From Mycolicibacterium holsaticum DSM 44478 = JCM 12374 (GTDB lineage Bacteria; Actinomycetota; Actinomycetes; Mycobacteriales; Mycobacteriaceae), in assembly GCF_019645835.1 (NCBI RefSeq), contig NZ_CP080998.1:1426001-1490000 (forward strand): a DNA stretch of 64,000 bases. Reading direction: 5' to 3'. The notes below the pieces were generated by a model. The model saw only the letters and a list, made by a program, of their open reading frames with translations. It was not told the origin of the DNA and made no database searches. The translations under genes were made by a program, and so were the position numbers. Each line of letters starts with the position of its first letter. The first letter of the stretch is position 1. Below, one piece after another: positions 51,348 to 61,258 of the stretch.

Positions 51348-51901
51348 CACGCAGCCCATTACGTCGCGCCGCCGCCGCTTCGATCGTGGCGCTGGCCGGG
51401 TTCTCGTTGCTGGCGGGCTGCACCCAGACCGTCGAGGGCACCGCGGCCAAGTCCGGTTCGGGCAGCGTCCCGCGAAACGACGACTCCGAGCGTCAGTACC
51501 CGAACCTGCTCAAGGAGTGCGACGTGCTCACCGAGGACATCCTCGCCGAGACCGTCGGTGCCGATCCGCTGGACATCCAGAGCACCTTCGTCGGCGCCGT
51601 GTGCCGTTGGCAGGCCGCCAACCCGTCCGGGCTGGTGGACATCACCCGGTTCTGGTTCGAGCAGGGCGATCTGGACAACGAACGCCAGACCGCGCAACGG
51701 CTGGACTACCGGATCGAGGACCGGTCCGTGGCAGGCATCCAGTCGATCGTCATGCGCCCGAACGATCCGAACGGCGCGTGCGGGGTGGCCAGCGACGCGG
51801 CGGGCGTCGTGGGATGGTGGGTCAACCCGCAGTCGCCGGGCATCGACGCCTGCAAGATGGCGCTGAAGCTGATGGAGCTGACGCTGGCCACCCGCGCCTG
51901 A
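51344..51901 (+). CDS. lprC: Lipoprotein LprC (DUF3558 family)
   Basis: 185 residues from ATG 51344. Signal peptide with lipobox LLAGC; mature DUF3558 domain with LLKECDVLTEDILAETVG, CRWQAANPSGLVDITRFWFE and a CGVASDAAGVVGWWV segment. Paralogue and operon partner of LprB. Converges on the SixA-like gene; a hairpin fills the 56-bp gap. Confidence 0.85.
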   Translation: MTRSPLRRAAAASIVALAGFSLLAGCTQTVEGTAAKSGSGSVPRNDDSERQYPNLLKECDVLTEDILAETVGADPLDIQSTFVGAVCRWQAANPSGLVDITRFWFEQGDLDNERQTAQRLDYRIEDRSVAGIQSIVMRPNDPNGACGVASDAAGVVGWWVNPQSPGIDACKMALKLMELTLATRA

Positions 51902-51905
51902 CCCC

Positions 51906-51958
51906 GCGATTTGTGTGCGTCCGGTTGCGGTCAGCGCAACAAAACGCACACAAACCGC
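51906..51958. terminator. Bidirectional hairpin between convergent lprC and SixA-like genes
   Basis: TTTGTGTGCGT (51910-51920) pairs with ACGCACACAAA (51944-51954); flanking GCG/CGC extends the stem past one mismatch, and the loop holds an inner GTTGCG/CGCAAC pair. It occupies the whole space between the stops at 51901 and 51958, so it should terminate from both sides. It may also be a dispersed repeat copy. Confidence 0.6.
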
Positions 51959-52476
51959 TAACGCGGAACGTGGAAGGTGACCAGGGCCGCACCGCCGAGC
52001 GCCAGGGCCGGCCACGGTTGGTCGGTGCGCAGCACCGCGATGGCCGACGTCGGGAACTTGGTGGAAATGTGTTCGGCCGCAGCGCTGTTGCTGCCGTCGG
52101 CGGAGGCCAGCCCCAACGCGACCGATGACATCGCGGGTTCGTGCCCGACCACCAGCAGGGTCTGCACCTCGAACGCGAAATGCGATGACGCCCGGTTGAT
52201 CTCGTCGATGACGGTGCCGGGCGTCGCGTCGTAGAGCCGGTCGACGTACTCGACGGGCGCCTCGATGCCGGTGCGCTGCAGTGTCTGGCGGGTGCGCACG
52301 GCCGTCGAGCACAGCACCGCGTCGATCCCGGGCGCGTGAGCGCGTAGCCAGTCGCCGGCCAGCGCGGCCTCGCGCACCCCGCGTGGCGCCAACGGCCGCT
52401 GGTGGTCGTCGACCCCCGGCGGATAGTCCGACTTGCCGTGGCGAAGCAGCAGCAACGTGCGGTAGGAGGCGCTCAC
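51958..52476 (-). CDS. SixA-like phosphohistidine phosphatase (Rv1276c-like)
   Basis: 172 residues from GTG 52476. Histidine-phosphatase motif LLLLRHGKSDYP near the N-terminus (RHG catalytic) and the later VGHEPAMSS His. Short SixA-type proteins remove phosphate from phosphohistidine in signalling proteins. Position equals Rv1276c in M. tuberculosis. Confidence 0.83.
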   Translation of the reverse strand: MSASYRTLLLLRHGKSDYPPGVDDHQRPLAPRGVREAALAGDWLRAHAPGIDAVLCSTAVRTRQTLQRTGIEAPVEYVDRLYDATPGTVIDEINRASSHFAFEVQTLLVVGHEPAMSSVALGLASADGSNSAAAEHISTKFPTSAIAVLRTDQPWPALALGGAALVTFHVPR

Positions 52477-52582
52477 CCGGTCAACCGTAGGGCATGCCGC
52501 GCCGCGCCTCACCGGACTTGTCGGCGCCCGGTCCTACACTCGCGATGCCCGGCAAAACAACGAGTAGAGGGGACGAGCCGAG

Positions 52583-53731
52583 ATGCGTTTCGTGCACACC
52601 GCCGACTGGCAGCTCGGTATGACCCGTTACTTCCTCAACGGTGAGGCGCAGCCCCGGTATTCGGCCGCCCGTCGCGACGTGGTCGCCGGCCTCAAGCAGG
52701 TGGCCGCCGACACCGGTGCGGAGTTCGTGGTGGTCGCCGGCGACGTGTTCGAGCACAACCAACTCGCTCCCCGAGATGTCAGCCAGTCGTTGGAAGCCAT
52801 GCGCGGCATCGGTATTCCGGTGTACCTGCTGCCGGGTAACCACGATCCGCTGGATGCGTCGTCGGTGTACACCAGCGCACTGTTCACCGCCGAGTGCCCG
52901 GACAACGTGACGGTTCTGGACCGCGCAGGCGTGCACGAGGTGCGGCCCGGTCTGCAGTTGGTGGCGGCGCCGTGGACGTCGAAGGCCCCGCTCAGCGATC
53001 CGGTCGCCGGGGTGCTCGCCGACCTGCCTGCCGACGGGGTGACCCGGATCGTCGTCGGCCACGGCGGAGTGGACATCTTCGTACCCGACAAGGACCGCCC
53101 GTCGCTGATCCGGCTGGCGGCGCTGGAGGATGCCGTCAACCGCGGTGCCGTGCATTATGTCGCGTTGGGCGACAAGCACTCTCGCATGCAGGTGGGCGCC
53201 ACCGGGCGGATCTGGTATTCGGGGTCACCGGAGGTCACCAACTATGACGACATCGAACCCGATCCCGGGCACGTGCTGGTCGTCGAGGTGGACGAGGACG
53301 ACCCCACGCACCCGGTCGAGGTGCAACCGCACAAGGTGGGTCGCTGGCGGTTCATGACGCTGCGCCGTTCGGTGGACAGCAACCGCGATGTGGCCGACCT
53401 CGACATCAACCTCGACTGCCTGCCCGACAAGGAACGCACGGTCGTGCGGGTGGCACTGAACGGATCGCTGACCGTGACCGACAAGGCCGCCCTCGACGCC
53501 TGCCTGGACAAGTACGCCCGGCTGTTCGCGGCGTTGACGCTGTGGGACAAGCAGTCCGACATCGCGGTGGTGCCTGCCGACGGGGAGTTCGATGACCTCG
53601 GCATCGGCGGCTTCGCTGCGGCAGCCGTCGATGAGTTGGTCACCACCGCACGTGCCGACGGTGATGCCGCCGACGACGCGCGTGCGGCGTTGGCGCTGCT
53701 GCTGCGGCTGGCCGATCGGGGGGTGGCATGA
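52583..53731 (+). CDS. SbcD/Mre11-like metallophosphoesterase (Rv1277-like)
   Basis: 382 residues, ATG 52583 after AGAGGGG. Metallophosphatase motifs in order: HTADWQLG (residue 5-12), AGDVFEHNQ, PGNHDPLD, VVGHGGVD and LGDKHSRM. The first motif has Gln at position 10 where SbcD has His, so the first metal site is altered. Presumed DNA-end nuclease partner of the coiled-coil ATPase next to it (ATGA overlap). Matches Rv1277 by position. Confidence 0.83.
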   Translation: MRFVHTADWQLGMTRYFLNGEAQPRYSAARRDVVAGLKQVAADTGAEFVVVAGDVFEHNQLAPRDVSQSLEAMRGIGIPVYLLPGNHDPLDASSVYTSALFTAECPDNVTVLDRAGVHEVRPGLQLVAAPWTSKAPLSDPVAGVLADLPADGVTRIVVGHGGVDIFVPDKDRPSLIRLAALEDAVNRGAVHYVALGDKHSRMQVGATGRIWYSGSPEVTNYDDIEPDPGHVLVVEVDEDDPTHPVEVQPHKVGRWRFMTLRRSVDSNRDVADLDINLDCLPDKERTVVRVALNGSLTVTDKAALDACLDKYARLFAALTLWDKQSDIAVVPADGEFDDLGIGGFAAAAVDELVTTARADGDAADDARAALALLLRLADRGVA

Positions 53732-56400
53732 AGCTGCACCGGCTGGTGTTGACGAACTATCGCGGGATCACCCACCGCGAGATCGAATTTCCCGACCGGG
53801 GCGTCGTGGTGGTCAGCGGCGCCAACGAGGTTGGCAAGTCGTCGATGATCGAGGCGCTGGACCTGCTGCTGGAAGCCAAGGACCGGTCGGCCAAAAAGGA
53901 AGTCAAGCAGGTCAAGCCGACGCACGCCGACGTCGGCGCCGAGATCACGGCCGAAATATCCACTGGCCCTTACCGCTTCGAATACCGCAAACGGTTCCAC
54001 AAGCGCTGCGAGACCGCGCTGACGGTGCTTGCTCCGCACCGCGAACAACTCACCGGCGACGAAGCCCACGACCGGGTCCGGGCCATGTTGGACGAGACCG
54101 TCGACACCGGCCTGTGGCAGGCGCACCGCGTGCTCCAGTCGACGTCCACCGCCGCCGTTGACCTGTCGGGCTGTGATGCGCTGTCACGGGCGCTGGACGT
54201 CGCGGCCGGTGAGGCGTTGCCGGACACCTCGGGGCCGGACACCTCGGGGCCGGACACCGCGGGGCCGGGGGCCACGGGTGCCGAGGCGCTGCTGATCGAC
54301 CGCATCGAAACGGAGTACCTGCGCTACTTCACCCGCACCGGCAGGCCCACCGGGGAGTGGGCGGGGGTCACCGCCCGGCTGGCCGCCGCCGAGGAGGAGG
54401 TGGCGAGGTGCGCGGCTGCGGTCGCGCAGGTCGACGACGCGGTTCGACGCCACGCGGAGCTGACCGAACACCTGGACCGAACGGCGGTGGCCCGTGCGGA
54501 GGCCTCGAAGCGGCTCGCCGCGGCGCAGCAGGCCGCGGACACCGTCGCCGTGCTGACGCGCCAACTCAAGGAAGCCGAACTGGTGGCCGCGGCGGCCGAC
54601 GCCGGGCACAAGGCCGCGGTCGCCGCGGTCACCGAACGGCGACGGCTGCGCGCCGATATCGACGAGCGCGCCACCGCCATCACCGCATTGCAGGCCTCGG
54701 TCACCGTGGCGGCCGATGAGCATGACACCGCCGCGCAGGTGGCGCAGGCCGCGGAGGAGGCCGCCGAGAAGGCCAGGGCCGCGGTGGAGACCACCCGGGC
54801 CCGGGTCGAAGCCGCGCGGCAGGCGGTGCAACAGCTCGCCGACCGCGAAGAATCCGAGCGGCTCGCGGCCCGGCTCGCCAGAATCGACGCGGCCCTCCGC
54901 GACCTCGAGCGGTTGCACACCGAGCTCGCGGAGATCACGTTGACCGACGCGCACATGAAGGTCATCGAGGCCGCCGAGGTTGCCGTGCAACGGGCCGCGG
55001 GTCAGGCCGAGCTGATGTCGGCGCGAGTGGAGCTCACGGCCCTCGATGACGTCGAGGTCCGCGTCGACGGTGAACCGGTCGGGCTGCGGGCCGGTGCGAC
55101 ATGGTCGTCGAGCCTCGGCGCGCCGACGGACATCGAGCTGCCGGGTGTCCTCACCGCCCGGGTGGTTCCCGGCGCGACGGCCACTGAGACCCGTGCGAAA
55201 CTGGTTGCCGCTCAAGATGTTCTGGCCCAGGCGCTGGCCAAGGCCGGGGTCGACGACGTCGCTTCGGCGCGGCGGAGCCATCAGCGACACCGCGAGTTGA
55301 CCGCCGAGTGCGACCGGTTGCGCGCCACCGCCGACGCGCTGACCGGCGACGACACCGTTGACGAGCTCAGGTCGCGGCTGGCCGAACTCGGCGAGCCCAC
55401 CGAGCAGGGCGCGGGCGGACCCCGCGACCCCGCGCCGATCCGCGCCGAACTCGACGCCGCGTCGGCGGCCTATCAGCAGGCCATCGTGCAGTGCGAAACA
55501 CACCGCAAGGTCGCCGAGGAAGCGGCCAAGCGGCTGGGGGAGCGCAAGGTGCGGGCCACGGCGTTGCGCGAGAAGCTCACCGCCATCGAGGCCGAAATCG
55601 AGGCGGCGCGTGCGCGATTGGCCGAGCAGCGGGCGGCAGCCGCTGATGACGAGTTGACGCTCAACGCCGAGACGCACGCCGATAAGGCACGCCGGGCGGA
55701 AGCGCTCGTCGCGGAGTTGGGTGACGAGTTGGTGGGCATGACCCCGGAGGCCGTCGCGACGGCGTTGCGCGATGCCGCGCAGCAGGCCGAGGAACTGGCG
55801 GCTCGCCACGACGAATCGGCCGAGGCGCTGCGGGAGGTGTCCACGCAGCTGAAGGTGTACGGCACCGAGGGCCGCAAAGGCCGACTCGATGAGGCCGAAA
55901 CCGAGCGCGAGCACGCCCAGGCCGAATACGCGCGGGTGCGTCGCCGGGCACGTGCCGCCGAACTGCTGCGCTCGGTGATCACCCGCCATCGCGACGCCAC
56001 CCGGCTTCGCTATGTCGAACCGTTCCGCACCGAGGTGGAGCGGTTGGGCCGCATCGTGTTCGGTGAGACCTTCGAGGTCGAGATCGACAGCGCGCTGCGG
56101 ATCTGCAGCCGCACGTTGTCGGGTCGCACCGTCCCCTACGACTCGCTGTCCGGCGGCGCCAAGGAGCAGTTGGGCATCGTCGCGCGGCTGGCCAGTGCGG
56201 CGCTGGTGGCCAAGGAGGACACCGTTCCGGTGGTGATCGACGACGCACTGGGGTTCACCGACAGCGACCGGCTCGCCAAGATGGGCGCGGTGTTCAACGC
56301 GGTCGGCGGCGACGGTCAGGTGATCGTGCTGACCTGTAACGCGCAGCGCTACGCAAGCATCGACGGCGCCCGGCACATCGAGTTGGCCACGTCGGCGTAG
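53728..56400 (+). CDS. SbcC/Rad50-like coiled-coil ATPase (Rv1278-like)
   Basis: 890 residues. Walker A GANEVGKSS (31-39), a long central coiled coil rich in Ala, Glu and Arg (about 220-730), the ABC-type signature LSGGAKEQLG and Walker B VPVVIDDALGF near the C-terminus. Works with the nuclease upstream in DNA repair or processing. No CxxC zinc hook is apparent in the coiled coil, unlike classical SbcC. A tandem repeat encodes DTSGPDTSGPDTAGP near residue 170. Confidence 0.85.
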   Translation: MKLHRLVLTNYRGITHREIEFPDRGVVVVSGANEVGKSSMIEALDLLLEAKDRSAKKEVKQVKPTHADVGAEITAEISTGPYRFEYRKRFHKRCETALTVLAPHREQLTGDEAHDRVRAMLDETVDTGLWQAHRVLQSTSTAAVDLSGCDALSRALDVAAGEALPDTSGPDTSGPDTAGPGATGAEALLIDRIETEYLRYFTRTGRPTGEWAGVTARLAAAEEEVARCAAAVAQVDDAVRRHAELTEHLDRTAVARAEASKRLAAAQQAADTVAVLTRQLKEAELVAAAADAGHKAAVAAVTERRRLRADIDERATAITALQASVTVAADEHDTAAQVAQAAEEAAEKARAAVETTRARVEAARQAVQQLADREESERLAARLARIDAALRDLERLHTELAEITLTDAHMKVIEAAEVAVQRAAGQAELMSARVELTALDDVEVRVDGEPVGLRAGATWSSSLGAPTDIELPGVLTARVVPGATATETRAKLVAAQDVLAQALAKAGVDDVASARRSHQRHRELTAECDRLRATADALTGDDTVDELRSRLAELGEPTEQGAGGPRDPAPIRAELDAASAAYQQAIVQCETHRKVAEEAAKRLGERKVRATALREKLTAIEAEIEAARARLAEQRAAAADDELTLNAETHADKARRAEALVAELGDELVGMTPEAVATALRDAAQQAEELAARHDESAEALREVSTQLKVYGTEGRKGRLDEAETEREHAQAEYARVRRRARAAELLRSVITRHRDATRLRYVEPFRTEVERLGRIVFGETFEVEIDSALRICSRTLSGRTVPYDSLSGGAKEQLGIVARLASAALVAKEDTVPVVIDDALGFTDSDRLAKMGAVFNAVGGDGQVIVLTCNAQRYASIDGARHIELATSA
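54221..54265 (+). repeat. Three 15-bp in-frame tandem repeats in the SbcC-like gene
   Basis: CGGACACCTCGGGGC is repeated at 54221, 54236 and (with one change) 54251, encoding repeats of PDTSG. Probably a variable-length linker. Confidence 0.8.
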
Positions 56401-56449
56401 CTCGTCACGCGGACCGTGACCAACCAGGCCCGATCCGCGGCGGGGCACA

Positions 56450-57712
56450 ATGTTGGCAATGGCCATGAACGCCCGGCGCCGGCGCACCCACGACAAGCTC
56501 GCGGGGCTGCCGGGGGTGCGGCCGGTCCGCCGTCCGGTCCGGCCCGGCGCTGACGACCGGTTCGACCTCTACTACGTGCGTGCCGGGCGCAAGTCGACGC
56601 ATCCGCTGCTGCTCATCCCCGGCGGCCCCGGCGCCGCGTCGGTGGCGCTGTACCGGGGGTTTCGCCGCCGCGCGGCGGCCGCGGGCCTGGACGTGATCAT
56701 GGTCGAGCACCGCGGCGTCGGGCTCTCCCGCCACGACGACAGCGGCGCGGACCTGCCGCCCGAGGCCATCACGATCGAGCAGGTTGTCGATGACATCGCC
56801 GCGGTGCTCGACGACGCGGGCGTGGACAAGGCCGTCGTCTACGGCACCTCGTACGGAAGCTATGTGGCAGCTGGCGTCGGGGTGCGCCATCCCGGCCGGG
56901 TGCACGCGATGGTGCTGGACTCTCCGGTGCTGTCGGCAGGCGACATCCACGCCGTCCGGGATGCGACCCGACGGCTGCTGTGGGACGGCGCCGATCCCGA
57001 GACCGCGGACCTGGCGCCCAAGGTGCGCCTGCTCGTCGACGACGGCGTGTTGACGCCCGCCGCCACGAACCTGGCCACCGCCGTCTACGGGTTCGCCGGC
57101 CCCGACCTGCTGGGCCGCCAGTTGGACCTACTGCTCGCCGGCCGGCGGTGGCTGTGGTCCGTGATGGACAAGGCCAGCCGGTTCGTCGTGGACCGCAAGG
57201 CGCCGTACCGCAACGAACCGGACCTGGTCGGCCGAATCGCCTACCGCGAACTCAACTACGGCGCCACGCCGGACGGCCGACCGCTGGACCCCGCGGTCGC
57301 CTACCGCGAAAGCGCCTTGCAAGCAACGGAGTTCGTCGCAGAACCATACGACCTAGCCAGCGAAATGCCGAAGTTTCGCTGGCCGACGGTGGTGATCTCC
57401 GGTGGCCGCGACCTGATCACCCCGCCAGCGGTGGCCCGCCGGGTCGCGTCGCTGATACCGGATGCAGTGCTGGTCACCCTGGCCACCGCGGGCCACAGCA
57501 TCGTGGATATCCGCGAACGCGCGGCGTTGGACATCCTCGACGCCCTCTACACGGGCAGGGCCCAGACATTGCCCGCCCGCTCGGCCACCTTGGACTCCCG
57601 GCCGTCGGGACTGGGGATCCGCGCGTTGCTGTGGGGCGTCGCCGCCGGCACCGCGCTGGAATCAGCGCTGCCCGTTGCCGTTCCGCAGATGGTGCACCGC
57701 GTTACTTCATGA
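56450..57712 (+). CDS. Alpha/beta hydrolase, prolyl-aminopeptidase-like (S33)
   Basis: 420 residues from ATG 56450 (56459 and 56465 are alternatives). LIPGGPGAAS oxyanion motif, MVEHRGVGLS, nucleophile in GTSYGS (near residue 138), GGRDLITPP with the Asp and TAGHSIVD with the His. Cytoplasmic. It occupies the position held in M. tuberculosis by the choline-dehydrogenase-like Rv1279, so this is a lineage-specific replacement. Overlaps convergent oppA by 11 bp. Confidence 0.82.
   Translation: MLAMAMNARRRRTHDKLAGLPGVRPVRRPVRPGADDRFDLYYVRAGRKSTHPLLLIPGGPGAASVALYRGFRRRAAAAGLDVIMVEHRGVGLSRHDDSGADLPPEAITIEQVVDDIAAVLDDAGVDKAVVYGTSYGSYVAAGVGVRHPGRVHAMVLDSPVLSAGDIHAVRDATRRLLWDGADPETADLAPKVRLLVDDGVLTPAATNLATAVYGFAGPDLLGRQLDLLLAGRRWLWSVMDKASRFVVDRKAPYRNEPDLVGRIAYRELNYGATPDGRPLDPAVAYRESALQATEFVAEPYDLASEMPKFRWPTVVISGGRDLITPPAVARRVASLIPDAVLVTLATAGHSIVDIRERAALDILDALYTGRAQTLPARSATLDSRPSGLGIRALLWGVAAGTALESALPVAVPQMVHRVTS
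57356..57383. repeat. 10-bp perfect inverted repeat within the hydrolase gene
   Basis: GCCAGCGAAA (57356-57365) and TTTCGCTGGC (57374-57383) with an 8-nt loop. The core CGAAGTTTCG (57369-57378) is also in the ABC exporter palindrome. Codon use nearby shifts toward less common codons (CTA, GCA, CCA), consistent with an acquired element. Confidence 0.5.
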
Positions 57713-59369
57713 AGCCGATCTCGGAGTAGTTCGCATCGGCCAGCCCGAACGCGCCGAAGTTGGCCAAGTTGCTTCGCACGGCGATGTTTCCGGTCGACTG
57801 CGTCAGCGGCAGGCTGAACACCTCGTCGAACAGCATCTTGTCCAACTCGTTGGCCAGCGTGCGGGCCTTGTCGGGATCCAGCTCCGAAACGGTCTGCTCG
57901 ATCTTGGCGTCGATTTCCGGGCTGCTGATCCTGCCGAAGTTGCTCTCGGCGTTGGTGCGATAGATCTGGGTCAAGCTTGCCAGCGGGAACGCATCACCGC
58001 TCCAAGCGAATTGGGCGATGTCGAAGTTCCCGACGGTGACGAAATCGGTGAAGAAACCGGCGGCCGGCCGGACATCGAGGTCGAGTTTCACCCCGATCTG
58101 GGCGAGGTTGTTCTGCGCGATCTGCCCGTACTGCCGGGTGCCAAGCGAGTCGAAGAGCACATCGCGGATCACCAGTTGGCGACCGTCCTTTTCGCGGAAC
58201 TGCCCGTTGAGCCGCCAGCCCAGCGCGTCGAGTTCTTGTCTGGCCTGTTCGGGGTCGAACGAGACGACGCCACTGTTGTCCTGATACCCCTCCTGGCCCG
58301 CGACGTAAATGTGGTTGTTCAGCGGCACGGGGTTGTCGGCCAACCCACGCATGGTCACCGCCGCGATCGTTTTGCGGTCGATGCCCTTGGCGACGGCCCG
58401 GCGCAGCGCCGGATCCTCCAGGATCTTGCCGGGCGCGCCGTTGAACGTGAAGTGGTACCAGGACAGGCCCGGTGCGCGACGAATGGCGATATCCGCGGTG
58501 CGCCTGGCGATCTCCATCTCGTCGAGCGTGGCCAGGCCGGTGGCGTCGATGGTGTTGTTCTGTAACGCGGGGATACGCGCGGCATCGTCGAGCACGAGGA
58601 ACGTGATGCGGTCCAGCAGCGGTGGCTCACCCCACCATTTCGGGTTGCGTGTCAACGTGATTCGTTTGGCGCCGCGGTCGAGTTCGGAGATGACGAACGG
58701 GCCGGCCGACGGCCCTGGGCGCTCGAGCTGACCCTTGTTGAACGCCTCCGGGGTGGCCGTCGTGACCTTCGACGTCAGCACGGTGCTGCCGGCGAACATG
58801 CCCTTCCAGTCGGCCCACGGCTCGGCGAAGGTGATGACCGCCTGGCGGTCGTCGACGCCGCGCTCGACCGAGGCGACGCGGTCGCTGCCGTTGGTCGCTG
58901 CGATCGCGAACTGATCGTTCTTGCCGCTGGTGGCGTCGACCTGGGATTTGAGGTCTTCCCAGGTGATCGGCGTGCCGTCGCTCCACACCGCCTCGGGGTT
59001 GATGGTGTAGGTGACGACCTGCGGGTCGGTGCTGGTCAACTCGACGCTGGTGAAGTAGTCGGTGTCCACCGTTGCCGAACCGTCCGCCGCGATCCGGAAC
59101 GCGCGTGGCATCGTCGGGCGCATCAGCGAGCCGACGTCACCGACGTTGCCGTCGATGTGCAGCGAGTTGAAGTTCGGCGGGAAGTCGTTGAGCGCCAACC
59201 GCAGATTTCCGCCCTCGCGCAGGTTTTCCCGCGGTTGCGGGTTGATGTCGTTGGTGGTGCCGACTTCTGCCGCGCCGCCTGCCGACGGGGCCTCCTCGTT
59301 GCCGCCGGAGCAGCCGGCCAGCACCAACGCGGTAGCCACAATTGCCGCAGCGAAGCCTCGGGTCTTCAT
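57702..59369 (-). CDS. oppA: Oligopeptide ABC transporter substrate-binding lipoprotein OppA
   Basis: 555 residues. The signal peptide ends LVLAGC (lipobox). Family 5 solute-binding domain with EGGNLRLALNDFPPNFNSL, AVWSDGTPITWEDLK, GPFVISELDRGAKRITLTRNPKWWGEPP and the C-terminal DKMLFDEVFSLPLTQ. Captures peptides outside the membrane for OppBCD. Matches Rv1280c by order. Confidence 0.88.
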   Translation of the reverse strand: MKTRGFAAAIVATALVLAGCSGGNEEAPSAGGAAEVGTTNDINPQPRENLREGGNLRLALNDFPPNFNSLHIDGNVGDVGSLMRPTMPRAFRIAADGSATVDTDYFTSVELTSTDPQVVTYTINPEAVWSDGTPITWEDLKSQVDATSGKNDQFAIAATNGSDRVASVERGVDDRQAVITFAEPWADWKGMFAGSTVLTSKVTTATPEAFNKGQLERPGPSAGPFVISELDRGAKRITLTRNPKWWGEPPLLDRITFLVLDDAARIPALQNNTIDATGLATLDEMEIARRTADIAIRRAPGLSWYHFTFNGAPGKILEDPALRRAVAKGIDRKTIAAVTMRGLADNPVPLNNHIYVAGQEGYQDNSGVVSFDPEQARQELDALGWRLNGQFREKDGRQLVIRDVLFDSLGTRQYGQIAQNNLAQIGVKLDLDVRPAAGFFTDFVTVGNFDIAQFAWSGDAFPLASLTQIYRTNAESNFGRISSPEIDAKIEQTVSELDPDKARTLANELDKMLFDEVFSLPLTQSTGNIAVRSNLANFGAFGLADANYSEIGFMK

Positions 59370-59380
59370 GCCGATCGACT

Positions 59381-61258
59381 CTAGCCGCGATTGACCGCGG
59401 GCTGCGGCACCGCAGCCAGCAACCGGCGGGTGTAGTCGTGGCGGGGGTTGGTGAAGACCTGATCGCCGTCGCCCTGCTCGACGATGCTGCCCTTGTACAT
59501 GACGGCGACCCGATGGGCGAGGTGTTTGACGACGGAAAGGTCGTGCGAGACGAACAGGTAGGACAGCCCGAAGCGGTCCTGCAGATCCAGCAGCAGGTTG
59601 ATGATGCCGGCCTGGATCGAGACGTCCAGCGCCGACACCGGTTCATCGAGCGCGAGGATCTTCGGTTGCAGGGCCAGCGCACGGGCAATGCCGATGCGCT
59701 GCTTCTGCCCACCGGAGAATTCCGCCGGGTACCGCGCGGCGTCTTGAGCCTGCAACCCGACGATGTCCAGCAGTTCGCGAATCCGGGTCTCCGTGTGGGC
59801 CTTGTCGAAGCCGTTGGCCCGCAACGGCTCTGACAGCACATCGAACACCGGTAGTCGCGGATCCAGCGACGCGACCGGATCCTGGAACACCACCTGCAGG
59901 TCGCCACGCAGGGCCCGGCGGGCGCGGCGATCCAACGACGCGACGTCGGCGCCGAGCACCTCGATCGAACCCGACTGCGGCGGAGCCAGTTCGAGGATCT
60001 CGTGCAGGGTGGTCGACTTGCCCGATCCGGATTCGCCGACGATCCCCAGCGTGCGACCCCGTGGCAGCTCGAAGCTGACGCCGTCGACGGCGCGCACCTC
60101 GCCGACCTGCCTGCGGAACACCACGCCCTTGGTCAGCTTGTAGGTCTTGACCAGGTCCTGCACGCGCAGCACGACGGGCACATCCTCGGCAGGTTGCGCC
60201 GGGGGCGGCTCAGTGGATACCCCGTAGAGTTCGGCGGCGCTGCGACCGGCGACGTGTTCGGTACGGATGCACGCCGCCAGGTGAGCGGATTCCGGTGTCG
60301 CCGCCGGGGCGGCTCCGGGGGCGGCCGCCGGATTCACCGGGACAAGCTCCGGTTCGGCGGCGCTGCACGCCTCGATGGCCAGCGGGCAGCGCGGGGTGAA
60401 CGGGCAGCCGGGCGGCAGCGCGGCCAGCGACGGCGGCGCCCCGGGAATGGGCACCAGCCGCGCGCCCTGCGCGGCGTCGAGCCGCGGCACCGAGCCGAGC
60501 AGCCCGACGGTGTAGGGCATCCGGCGGTTGCGGTACAGCTCTTCCACGGTGGCCACCTCGACGGCCCGGCCGGCGTACATCACCAGCGCGCGGTCGGCGA
60601 ACTCGGCCACCACGCCGAGGTCGTGGGTGATGATCAGCACCCCGGCGCCGGTCACGTCGCGCGCGGTCTTGAGCACCTCGAGGACCTGCTGCTGCACGGT
60701 GACGTCCAGCGCGGTCGTCGGTTCGTCGCAGATCAACAGATCGGGGTTGTTGGCGATGGCGATCGCGATGACCACCCGCTGGCGCTCACCGCCGGACAGT
60801 TCATGGGGAAATGCGCGCGAGCGTTGTTCGGGCTGGGCGATGCCGACCAGGTCGAGCAACTCGACGGCGCGGGTTCCAGCCGCGCGGCGGGTGGTGCCGC
60901 GCTGGTGGATGGTGATCGCCTCGGCGATCTGGTCACCGACGGTGTAGACCGGCGTGAGGGCCGACATCGGATCCTGAAACACCGTGCCGATGGTCTTGCC
61001 GCGGATACCCGACATCCGCGCATCAGACAGCCCGATCAGCTCGTCGTCGTGCAGCCGGATCGACCCGGACACCTCGGCGTACTCGGGCAGCAGCCCGACG
61101 ACGGCCATCGCGGTGGCCGACTTTCCGGCACCGGATTCACCGACCAGAGCCACCACCTCGCGCGGGTGGACGTCAAAGTTCATGCCGCGCACCGCGTTCA
61201 CCGATGCGGTGTCGGTGGGAAAGGCGACGGTCAGGTCGCGGACCTGCAGCAGGCTCAT
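59381..61258 (-). CDS. oppD: OppD: fused dual ATPase of oligopeptide transporter
   Basis: 625 residues from ATG 61258 (ATGA overlap with oppC). Two complete ATPase halves: Walker A GESGAGKS, signature LSGGERQR, Walker [13 protein letters not shown] in the first; [29 protein letters not shown] in the second. Between them is the oligopeptide-transporter C-terminal Cys segment ([14 protein letters not shown]). Equivalent to fused OppD-OppF; M. tuberculosis Rv1281c is about 612 aa. Confidence 0.9.
   Translation of the reverse strand: MSLLQVRDLTVAFPTDTASVNAVRGMNFDVHPREVVALVGESGAGKSATAMAVVGLLPEYAEVSGSIRLHDDELIGLSDARMSGIRGKTIGTVFQDPMSALTPVYTVGDQIAEAITIHQRGTTRRAAGTRAVELLDLVGIAQPEQRSRAFPHELSGGERQRVVIAIAIANNPDLLICDEPTTALDVTVQQQVLEVLKTARDVTGAGVLIITHDLGVVAEFADRALVMYAGRAVEVATVEELYRNRRMPYTVGLLGSVPRLDAAQGARLVPIPGAPPSLAALPPGCPFTPRCPLAIEACSAAEPELVPVNPAAAPGAAPAATPESAHLAACIRTEHVAGRSAAELYGVSTEPPPAQPAEDVPVVLRVQDLVKTYKLTKGVVFRRQVGEVRAVDGVSFELPRGRTLGIVGESGSGKSTTLHEILELAPPQSGSIEVLGADVASLDRRARRALRGDLQVVFQDPVASLDPRLPVFDVLSEPLRANGFDKAHTETRIRELLDIVGLQAQDAARYPAEFSGGQKQRIGIARALALQPKILALDEPVSALDVSIQAGIINLLLDLQDRFGLSYLFVSHDLSVVKHLAHRVAVMYKGSIVEQGDGDQVFTNPRHDYTRRLLAAVPQPAVNRG

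Noticed and set aside
54184..56496. 770-codon minus-strand frame opposite the SbcC-like gene
   Set aside because: Mirror of the coiled-coil gene; low-complexity Gly/Arg/Leu product and no ribosome site.
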